Shown piece after piece: positions 12,821 through 25,000 of a stretch of DNA of 64,000 bases; the first letter of the stretch is position 1; each line of letters opens with the position of its first letter. Source of the DNA: Tubiluchus corallicola (lineage: Eukaryota > Priapulida > Priapulimorpha > Priapulimorphida > Tubiluchidae); the NCBI GenBank assembly GCA_030141605.1, contig JAQGDQ010000024.1:885501-949500 (forward strand), written 5' to 3'. Position numbers and translations under genes: made by a program. Below the pieces are notes generated by a model. It saw only the letters and a program-made list of their open reading frames with translations. It did not search any database and was not told the DNA's origin.

Positions 12821-13053
12821 CTAAACATCCACGAAAATGTTATGCATAGTCAACAGGATAGTAATCACTACAGCACAGAAGCTAAATGCATTCTGACTGC
12901 TGTCACCCCTGGGAAGGGTTTGTGATCGTCTGATATTTGAACTGGAATCATCTAACCTGACGTCCATGGCTGGAGCATCATTGAAGCTCACTAGTCTTTC
13001 CCTCACAGGTGGTCTGCACAATGCTGGGGTATCGTACGGCCGAATTCTGGATG
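12821..13053 (-). CDS. Last exon: C-terminal tail with hydrophobic (GPI-like) end
   Basis: The exon begins after TTTACAG and reads SSRIRPYDTPALCRPP onward, about 77 codons, to TAG. The last 22 residues, beginning AFSFCAVVITILLTMHN, are hydrophobic and follow a small-residue stretch, GDSSQN. There is no cytoplasmic tail to speak of. This fits a GPI-attachment signal. The alternative is a single-pass anchor with only a few residues inside. The middle of the tail is rich in Ser, Asp and Arg. A predictor such as NetGPI would decide. Confidence 0.65.
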
Positions 13054-16000
13054 CTGTAAACAAGTAAAAACATAGAAAATAAAGCCATGGTGTTACTGGA
13101 AATGTTGCCATGTGCTTGAACAGCTAGCAAAGATGCTTGCTCATTAAAGTAAGAAGAACACAAATTATTAGATTAGGATCTGTTGTTGAAACAAATAGAA
13201 TCTAGAAACTTGAAACACAACAGGAGTGATTGCAAAATTAGCCCAGTAATGGCAAAAAGAGTTGGTTCGCTACCAGAAATGGTCAGCATCAATGCAGTTA
13301 TCATCGAACCTGACAAAAATGAACACAAATGTACAAATGCAATAGTAGTTACATTTGCCAGACAGAGAAATATCCTATTGTAAAAACACTGATCAGTAAA
13401 GTCACACTTAACAAGTCACACTTTTTAACTTCTACCAAATGCCTCTGTTTACCGGCTAATGGTGAATTAACTATGGTGAATTTGTCTAGCACCATCTACT
13501 ACAATAGGCAAACCACCAAATAATCTTACAGTCATAACATCGTAGTGGTCCAAGTAAATGATATCCTTGTTCTTCACGGCCTCCTGTGTCACCAAATCGT
13601 ATCTGGGTTACCGGTAGCAAGTCCTTATCATTCAGCAGCCCCGAATCTTCATCCCAAAATGTTGAGTTATTTACATCACAGTTACACCTATAATACAATT
13701 TTAACATTATTAGTTATCTGTATCAAATTTGTTTTACTTTTTTCAAAATTCTGACATAATGCTAATTGCTGTTAAACAACCAAAGTGCTGTCTTCAAAGC
13801 TTAAGACTACAGTTAGTTTGCTACTTTTGTGCACATTTTACTTAGCTAAACCCCATATAAATTAAATACACTGTAGTTCTAGACAGTATTTACTGTTATA
13901 TTTTAGCTAATCCAAATAACTGCTTGTGTGGATCCATATTTATATCATCACAAATGTATGTGGATGGAAGGAAGATCTGTTAAAATTGGTTACAAGTAAA
14001 TAAGACAATGGAAATGGACATTTACTTTTCTCCATCTCGGCAAGATTTATCTGCATAGCATCCGCATTCTTCAGTCCCTGATGGTGCTCCACCCCAATTT
14101 CGCTGCTGCACAATTCCGTCACGACCAACCCACCATGCATACACTCTATAAACATTCAAAACATCATGATTTCAAGCAATTTTTTTACTTTGTTTCAAGC
14201 AGCATTTGCAACTTTTTGGGTTGCAGCTGAGCACTAAAATTCTTATACAGCAAAAACTTAGAGTACACAATATTTAGTGTCACACCAAAGGAATGAATGG
14301 GCAGAATGATGCTATAATAAAATTTGAAAAATGAGGGAAAACCAGTAACATGCAATAGAAAAAAATTGCATCAAAAAGGTAAAATTTTGAAAAAAGATTT
14401 TAGCAAGCATTCAAACACACTGTCATTTGCCATCAACAACTGCTGTAGCGAGTTCTAAAACACAGCAGGATTACCACAAAAAACAGAGTAATTAAAATGA
14501 TATAAATTTGGCTAAATAGTAAAAATGCAAAACTTCTAACCATGATCTTTTTATTCCAATCGTCGTGTAATTTAAATTTAGCTCCGTTGTCATTGGCGCA
14601 CATGTAAGGCTTATTTGTGAAATTACATGGCATAATTACTTACATTGGTGGGTCAAAAATGTAGCTTCTGAAAAGACTCCCCTTGCACTCATAGCGGATA
14701 AACTGATCACATGTTCTTGAAGCTTCAATTAAGCTAATAATTTGATCCATTGAGGCCTCTGCATAAAACAGCATATAGAATCAGGCATGCTCTGGCCATA
14801 TCTCAGCCATAGAACTATGTGTACGTATTTCTACTGATGTAATTATAAAAATACAACTTTTAGCTCACAGTCATCGAAATAATACAACTGAGAAGATTAG
14901 AGCTTTCATTATTTGGCCTCATTATTTCAATACATAAGCTTAATTTTCAATTTGACAAGTAATAAAAAATTACACGATGTAGAAAAAGTGCAACAATTCT
15001 TAAAAGCCATGCACTGCTATTAAAAGAATTACTATTTTAGAATAATAATTATAGCATTAACTCAAGGTAACTTAATTTTTTCAAAGTAAGTGCCATAATA
15101 ATGTAAATGTAAAAGAACATACCTTTGTATGTGACCTGATTCATGTACGAACCCGGCGTTTCTGTGTCATTCACATGTGTACAGTCCTCGCTATAGTGAT
15201 GCACCAGTGTGTACACTAAAGCATTAATCAAATAATGCATGTTAGTAACTGTGGTTATCAAAAATGTCACATACTTGGACATAACTACAACATTGGATAT
15301 AACCTAGACTAGAAATTTTAGGGTACTAATAGTATGTATTGATGATGATGATAATCCTCTGTAGCATGCCAAATTAACTGTAAATATTGTACAAATTTCA
15401 CTTGCAAAAACTCAAAACTCTTGAAAACATGATTCAATCAACATATGAGTGCAGTGTGTCATTATGACAATAAATACTCAGGTTTGGTGGACAATGTTAC
15501 ATCGACTAACTGTTCATGGGACAAATCTTACATCCATATCATAGAACATGATAACAAACCCAAAAATTTACTGTCAAAGTAAATGTTCACATTCGGCATA
15601 ATTTAAGACATATGATTAATACTCAAAACGATATGTTTTCCAAAAATTTGACGTCATCGTGGGATACTATGCTTCATTTGCCATAGCTGGTGTGATATAT
15701 TTTGTTTTGTGACAAATTTGTTTATCTGTTATTTCATGTAATGTATTCAAGTTAGATTCAAGCTTATACTTCAAAATCACTGCTGTTAGGTACTTTGAAA
15801 TATTGAAATCACCTATTAATAAATTGTTTCTTGTTGTACCCATTTAGCTATTTTAAAAAAGCTAATTAAGAAATCGTATACACTGTGCTGGGGAACTATT
15901 TGCCAATTTCGATGTTCAGTAGAATACACTTGATCAGAATATATAAGAAATCCATTGAGTTTTGATACTACTATGTTAACTAACAGCAGGAATAGTCTCC

Positions 16001-19000
16001 AGATGAATCACATGTTTCACTGAGTGTAACTCAAAAACAAGACGCTTTGTCCTAAATTTAGCCCCCTAAAATAATCGGACGCATGTAGTGCCCTATGTTG
16101 ACACAGCATCGTTAAGAAAGAATAAATTGCACAATTTTCTTACCATTACGACCAGATATGTTACATTCCACTTTGAATTTATCAAGACCTCCAGGGCCAT
16201 CAGGATCAATGTAGTAAATACCGCTCTCAACAAATTCTTCTCTAGCCATTGCTGAGCATGTTGTGTACACTAAAATACAAAATAGTCATTAGCTTCAGCC
16301 TTTGAAATGTTAAAAACATTATATCTTTTTTTTGGCAAACACAGGAAAGTTTTTCTTCTTTATTAACTAACAAGCCACACAAATGTTGTAAAATGAGAAA
16401 ACTTCGCGACACTAATCATTTATTAGTCAAGATCTTTAAACTTTGAACTTAAACTCTTCATCTAAACTTTAAACTTTAGATACGATAAACATTCAGGATC
16501 ATTCTTCCATGTAGGTAAACATCCTAGAAATCTCCCATTCTGCAAACAACAAACAAATTAATGATGAGCTTTTTCCACTACAAAAATCAACAAATTTGTT
16601 AGATATCACCCTATAAAAAGAACTTGTTGTTTAGTTAAATTTAAACTACTTCATCAAGCACTACCAAGATGCAACTGATGAAGATTTGGGTAATAAGGTA
16701 ACAATTTCCAAAATTCTGTTTAATTTTAATGTATAACCAGCCAACTATAAGTTTGTTAGTAGGCACAAATTTCTCCAAAAAATTTTTTTTACATCATTTG
16801 ATTTTATTCAAATATTATACAAGAAAAGAATTTTCAAAAAATTTTATTCAAAAAAGATGTTTCAGCAACACTGTAGCAGTCACCACCAGGAAACCTTCTT
16901 CCTCACGATGACTGTTAAATGTGCTTTTGAAGCGTTGTTGCAATAAAAAATATATCTATTATTGTGGGATTACTAACTACCGATATTTTTCCTTTTATTA
17001 AAAATTATAACTTCAGTAGCTTTGCTGATTAACTGCCTGCAAATGATCAACTCAAATTCTGTGAAGGATCAGCATATAAAGATAATTATATAGCAACATG
17101 AAATGGCTGATTTCTAACTTTCTAATGTTTTCAAAAACAGTAAACTCACTCAACAGACAGTATAACAACATTCAACAGTTGCATGGTACTGAAGTATTAC
17201 TTGATTGCTTGTAATATGCCAACCTTTTCCACTTGGTGGTGTTAGTAAAGTAGTGCTAACACTAGTTTCAGTTGTAGTGCTGCCGGGAACATCGGGGTCA
17301 TTATGACACGATCGTCTTGGATTGTACGGTAATGCTTTTGTACCTGTTAATCGAAATAAATCTTGGTTCAGATGCATGTGAATTTAAAACAAAATTTTTA
17401 AAAACAAATGTCGTCAATGTTTTAAACAATGGTAAAAAATAAAGTAAAACTAGTTTACATCAGCCAGCTTCTAATGGTCAAAGCATTTTGTAAGGGACAA
17501 CGGAAAAGTAAGGGTGTCGACTGACTTCACATAATTACTGGGTATACCCACCTTTGTAACACCGCAATGGACCAAGAACATAAAAACCCTTCTCATTTTC
17601 ACCGCCAGTATCACCAAAGTGTAAAGAGGAAACAGGTAAAAGTGATTTATCTGTTATTAGTCCACTGTCCTCTGTCCACATATTTTGATTTGCATCACAA
17701 TTGCACCTGTTACACAATACGAGTATGATAATTAGCAAAACAAATAAATTTGTTTCTTAGACAATTACCATATATTTAAATGCCATGCATGCGCAGAGAG
17801 AGAGAGGGAGAGTGACTGTTAGACTCATGCAAAAAGTAACGCAACCATGAGTGCCATGCTATAACATAAATTCCATAGTCGCATGGCAAACATTAGGAGC
17901 CATGTTCTACAATGGAGAAACTGCATTCTATTGTACGGCAAAAACAGCAATTGAGCAACACACTTTTAATGTATTGTCCAATATGCAGGCCAGCATTCTC
18001 TCTCTGCACATGCTATGAACAATTACACAATTAACAACAGCACAAATACAAACAGTGGCAGATTAAAGGGGAGGTGGCTGATTGGGCTTTGGCCAAGTGC
18101 CACAAAATATATGGGCCAAAGTTAATTTAAAATTTATTTGGTACAATAAATGGGATGTTATGCTTAGATAATTCAATAAGTTTTTAGCAAATGGATGCAA
18201 ATTGTTACCATATTTGGTATGAATTACATTTGTGCGACCAGAATATGCCATTAGTAAATTTGAATCAGACTGATGCACTGAAACCACCTCTCAAAACAAG
18301 CATGAACAATCACATTTTGCAAATTCGTTAGGCAAAAATTTGATGCCTAAAGCATCATATATTCGTTTGTTTTGCTTTTGCTGAAGAAGTATGACAAATG
18401 CACCATGTCAAAACATTATACAATAACAGGCAACGATTGCTACATAGCTAAAATAGAACAATAATTAAAAATATCTAGGCAAAAATTGGGCATTAACTGA
18501 GCAAACACATGAGCTGTCACACATAAAAGAGAATGCTGTTGACAAAACTAACACACAGTGCATCAGGCTAGAAAGTGAAATTGCTTTCGCGACAAAAGAA
18601 GAACATTTGCTGTCAAGAGTAGGCTACTGTCAACACATATGCACATAGTATGTATTGACCAGTGCAATTACTACAAGCCAAAGCAAAAAAGATTCTATTC
18701 ATGTTAACTGCAACTTTGTACAATCAAGTAATCATAACAGCATGAAGCAAAGTTTACAAGCTGCATCTTTATTAAACAAGGTTATCATAAAACATTTTGT
18801 TACCACTTGGACAAACAACACAATGCGCAAAATCCAAAGATGAACACAGTATCTGCTATACAATGAAGAGTAAATGACAGTTATGCGTTGAAAGCAAAAA
18901 TGAACACCTCCCTGAATTTCACATTGGGTGAGAGCCACCTGACGTTATATATGGGACTGCATTATTCAGAAAACAGCAATCGGTTTTTATGTGCAGTACA

Positions 19001-22000
19001 GATTCTTATGGGAATATTTAGCATCATCATTAATACGCTGATTATAATTGCACTAAAAAACAGTGAGGCAATGACAGAACCATCACATAAGATTATCATT
19101 AGTTTATCATGCACGGATCTTCTCAATGGAGTTTTGGTCGCCACTTCAACCATTTTCTATTTTGTGCACAATGACAAGTTATGCCTGACTTTATCATATT
19201 TAATGTGTCTGACGCTTTGTCAATGCTCTAACAATGTTATGTTGATTGCGTTTGACAGATACGTAAGCATCACAAGACCTCTACATTATTATCAAATTGT
19301 GACAGAAAAAAGAATGGTAGTGATGATATTTGTCTCGTGGATATTTGCTTTTCTCATACCAAGTTTATCAATGACTGTATTTAAGAGAATTTCCATTTTT
19401 GAAGAATGTCGTATATTTTTCTTTGTAGTAGATGGTACACACAGACTGTGTTTTGTTGTAGCCATACTACTTTTAGTGTTTATCTTTGTAGTGTACATCC
19501 AACTGTGGATCATTGTCAGGCGACACAGATCAAGAATTCAATCAGAGCACTCTGGTGGATATGCAGCTCAGTTAAAGAGACACTTGTCTGATGCTAAACC
19601 ATTTCTAATTATTCTTGGCGCTTTCTTCATTTTCTCATGTCCCATGCTAATAGCAGTAGCCTTAGCAATGTTCAATGTGCATTATCAAAAGTTTGACATT
19701 ACAGCAGTCTTGATGTTCTATATAGGCAACGCAGCAAACCCAATATTCACCATTCAAGATAAGAGAGTGAAAAGCGCAGTGAAACAATGTTTTAATAGGT
19801 GGATTCAATGCAAATATGGCAGTCAAAATGGACAGCAGTAAACATCTTCAGTAAGGTTTAAATTTTCTATTAAACTACAATAACAAAGTTTCAATGTCAT
19901 AATTAGCTGCTTACAAAAATTTACCCAACCTCACTAAAGTTTGTAAAGATGATGATTTTAATAGAAAATTATGATATTGAAGCCAAGTTATAACAAGGTA
20001 AACCAATTTTAAAATCATAGGAATCCAACTATTACTCTTTATAACAAACAGTTGAATTCTTTTGCTTAGTAGTTTTATGCCACGTGCAAATTATAAAAAA
20101 TAACAATCTAATTTGACAGTACATATGTGGATAACTACATATATGCATATATGTAATAAAAGTGCAAAATGTTAACACATCATAAATATATAACTGTTTT
20201 CAGAAAAGCAGCCCTGAAATCTTCCCAGTAACTACACTAAACTGGTGAATTGAACACCCTGTATTAAAGACATTCTAAATCAATGTTTTATGTGAAACAG
20301 ACGCTTCTAGAAGTCTGTAAATAGTTGTTAAAAAAGTTTCTTGAAGAGTTTGTCTTGCAGAAAAAATTTCAAAGCAAAAGTAGTCAAAACCTTCTGGGAA
20401 ATGCACCTAAAACTGTAACGTGCCGAGGGTTATTTGGTTTAAAACAAAATAACTACTGCCACTATTGTAACGTTTTGTAACCGCTATTACATTCCTAATT
20501 TTTATATAATGATCAGGAAAATATACTACATGTATTTTCACGGGTTCGTCTGCTGTTTTTTAAGGCTGTTTAGTTAAAAACAAAACAAGATGAAACATAA
20601 ATTTTAAAGCTATAATTATTACAAAAGAAGAGTACAACAACAAGTCAACAATAAGAGCTCAAAAATTACTATTAGTGGCTTGCTGTCAAAACCCCCAAGG
20701 AAAGATGAGGATAGGAAAATGAATGTGCATAACTTATCTGAATGTTCATGACGATGTTGTGCACAACTTGACGATCGTCCCACAATGACAACGCTGACGC
20801 CGGCAACATGACAATCCTCCATGAGCCATAACAATGCAGATGACGACAGCTAATCAACAGCTTCCAGCAGCCCTCTTGTAGTCTACAACACCAACGTACC
20901 AACAGCTGACTGGAATGGAATAACATCACACTTCTGTGGCTTGACCAGCTCTTCAAACCATGCAACAGCAACGAGACTGAGACAGACAGGCTATACAACA
21001 GGAACACTGTCCTTTTGGCCAAAACAACACTTAGCTCAGCTCTCCATGGTAAAGAAGTTACACCACAGATCGTGTACCAGCCTTTCCAGATGAATACGTT
21101 AACTACAGGTATACTGGAACATGCCCACTGGTCAGACCAACAACTAACGTCTGTACCAGTGAAAAATATCAACTCAACTGTCCAGAACAGGTATTGCTTT
21201 TTCTGCATAAGCAAACGAAGCACTCCAACAGGTAAGTACAAACCATTTTAAGTGACAGGGGCGAGGAGATGATGAAATGAAAGAACACATACAGCAGTGC
21301 AAGCCAAGCAAGCCATTCACTATCAAAATTAGCAACACGCACCTCACAAAAACCAAATTATATGATTGCCAACAAATGAAGCTAATGTTGTTGGCAATTT
21401 CCAAGTGTTTATTCACATACGTTACACAGTGGTATTATGAACTGTATTGACACAGAAGGTGAGAAAGTTTATTAGTAGGTGGTGCAATTGGCAAAGTTGA
21501 CAGTTGTTGACTAAAGCAATATATATTCTTTTGTTTTTTTTCATAGGAGCATGACAAATTCACAGTATCGGTCAAAACGCTACGCAATAACAAGCAGCCA
21601 CGGCTAAACAGAAAAAATTGAACAATAATTAAATATCAAGCCAAAAATTGAGTAATCGATGAGCAAACATAGGTTGTCACACATAAATGAATGTGTTGTT
21701 GACTTACAAAGCACAATACATCAGGCTACCGACAATACATCAGAAACTGAAATGTTTTCATGACAAAAGCAGAATATCATTAGGCTCATGAGCTTAAGCT
21801 TCCATCAACACAAGAATAACTTAAACAGAACGTATGCACATATTGCATATTTCTCAGTACAATTAATACATGCCAAAGCACAAGTGATCACATTAATGTG
21901 AAGCAAGCCTAGAAGTTGCAGCAAAAATGAACACCTCCCTGAATTTCACATTGACTGAGAGCAACCTAACGTTATATACGGGACTGCATTATTCAGAAAA

Positions 22001-25000
22001 AAGCATACAGGTTTTATGCGCAGTACAGATTCTTATGGGAACATTTAGCATCATCATTAATACGCTGATTATAACTTCACTAAAAAACAGTGAGGCAATG
22101 ACAGAACCATCACATAAGATTATCATTAGTTTATCGTGCACGGATCTTCTCAATGGAGTTTTGGTCGCCACTTCAACCACTTTCTATTATGTGCACAATG
22201 ACAAGTTATGCCTGACTTTATCATATTTAATGTGTCTGACGCTTTGTCAATGCTCTAACAATGTTATGTTGATTGCGTTCGACAGATACGTAAGCATCAC
22301 AAGACCTCTACATTATTATCAAATCGTCACAGAAAAAAGAATTGTAGTGATGATACTTGTCTCGTGGATATTTGCTTTTCTCATACCAAGTTTGTCGCTG
22401 ACTATATTTAAGAGAACTTCCATATCTGAAGAATGTCGTATATTTTTCATTGTAAAAGATGTTATTCACAGACTGTGTTTTGCTGTGGTCATACTACTTT
22501 TTCTAGCTATCTTTGCAGTGTACATCCAAGTGTGGATCATTGTTAGGCGACATAGCAGATCAAGAATTCACTCAGAGCACTCTGGCGGATATGCAGCTCA
22601 GTTAAAGAAACACTTGTCTATTGCTAAACCATTTCTAATTGTTCTCGGCATTTTCTTCATTTTCACATGTCCAATGATAATAGCATATGCCTTAGCAATG
22701 TTTAACGTGCATTATCAAAAGTTTGACATGGCAGTTGTCTTGACGTTCTACATAGGCACTGCAGCAAACCCAATATTCACCATTCAAGACAAAAAAGTGA
22801 AAAGTGCAGTGAAACAACGTCTAACCAGGTGGATGCAAAAATGCAAATATGGCAGTCAATGCGAACAGCAGTAAACCTCAGTAAGTTTTAAATTTCTATT
22901 AAACTACAGTGGCAATGGCATATGGAGTTATTTACAAGAACGTATCCTCAAAAAGTTTATAAAGGCAATAATTTTAATAAAGATATCGAAGCCAAGTTGT
23001 AACAGCGGAACTCAAGTTTAAAATCATGGGCAGTCATGTATTGCTTATTATAACAAGCAGCCAAGTTTTTATTTAGTAGTTTTATGCTATGTAAAAAGAA
23101 AAAATAACAATCTGTTACCGACAAAAAAGTTAATTTGACAGTACAAACATTATTGAAAATAAAGCAATATATAGATATATTCTTAATTCTTCTGTGAAAT
23201 AATCATGTCTCCAGCTTCCAAATAATTAGCAAAAGCATGAAATGTAAACACAGCATAAATATATAATTGTTTTTAAAAAAAGCAGTTGCCAATTACTAAA
23301 GACATTTCAAATCAATGTTCAGTGTGAAATAGATGCTTCTAGAAACGTCTGGAAATAATTTTTAAGAAAAAAGTTTCTTGCAAAAGAAATTATTTCTGCA
23401 GAAAACTTTCAATGAAAAAGTGAACAAAACTTGCTTGAAAGTCACCTAAAACCAAATTATAAGATTGTCAACAACTGTAGTTGATGTTGTTGGCAATTTC
23501 CAAGGGTTTATTCGCATACGTTACACAGTGTTATTATGAGCTATATTGATACAAAAGGCGAGAACTTTTATTTGTAAATACAAAAGCTCCACTCAAGTAG
23601 AGCAATTGATAATGTTTTTATGCCTAAAGCATCATATGTCTTTTGTTTTTTAAATGAGCATGACAAATAAATAGCATTAGTCAAAACACTGAACAATAAC
23701 AGGTAACAATAGCTAAACAGATAAAAAACGAGCAGTAATTAAAAATATCTAGCTAAAAACTCAGCAATTATTAAGCAAACATGGGCTGTCACATATAAAT
23801 TAGTGTAATGTTGACTTGCTAAGCACAGTGTATGAGGTCAATAATCAAAACTGTTTTCGTGACAAAGGCAGAATATCATTAGGCTCTTGAGCTTAAGCTT
23901 CCTTCAACACAAGAATAACTTAAACAGAACGTATGCACATATTGTATTTTCTAGTGCAATTAATACATGCCAAAGCACAAGTGATCACATAATGTGAAGC
24001 AAGCCGAAGTTGCAGCAAAAATGAACACCTCCCTGAATTTCACATTGACTGAGAGCAACCTAACGTTATATACGGGACTGCATTATTCAGAAAAAAGCAT
24101 ACAGGTTTTATGCGCAGTACAGATTCTTATGGGAACATTTAGCATCATCATTAATACGCTGATTATAACTTCACTAAAAAACAGTGAGGCAATGACAGAA
24201 CCATCACATAAGATTATCATTAGTTTATCGTGCACGGATCTTCTCAATGGAGTTTTGGTCGCCACTTCAACCACTTTCTATTATGTGTTCAATGACAAGT
24301 TATGCCTGACTTTATCATATTTAATGTGTCTGACGCTTTGTCAATGCTCTAACAATGTTATGTTGATTGCGTTAGACAAATACGTAAGCATCACAAGACC
24401 TCTACATTATTATCAAATCGTCACAGAAAAAAGAATGGTAGTGGTGATATTAGCCTCCTGGATTTTTGCTTTTCTAATACCAAGTTTATCAATAACTGTA
24501 TTAAAGAGAACTTCAAGTTTTGAAGCTTAAGCTTCCATCAACACAAGAATATCATTTGGCTCATGGGCTTAAGCTTCCATCAACACAAGAATATCATTAG
24601 GCTCATGAGCTTAAGCTTCCATCAACACAAGAATATCATTAGGCTAATGAGCTTAAGCTTCCATCAACACAAGAATAACTTAAACAGAACCTACGCACAT
24701 ATTGCGTATTTCTCAGTACAATTAATACAGGCCAAAGCACAAGTGATCACATTAATGTGAAGCAAGCCTAGAAGTTGCAGCAAAAATGAACACCTCCCTG
24801 AATTTCACATTGACTGAGAGCAACCTAACGTTATATACAGAACTGCATTATTCAGAAAAAAGCATACAGTTTTTATGTGCAGTACAGATTCTTATGGGAA
24901 CATTTAGCATCATCATTAATACGCTGATTATAACTTCACTAAAAAACAGTGAGGCAATGACAGAACCGTCACATAAGATTATCATTAGTTTATCGTGCAC

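Noticed and set aside
20672-21241. 189-codon minus-strand ORF as a gene
   Set aside because: It lies wholly inside the solo LTR and has no domain, so it is a chance open frame.
24563-24760. Repetitive ORF SFHQHKNIIRLM
   Set aside because: Produced by the 42-bp tandem repeat, whose length is a multiple of three.
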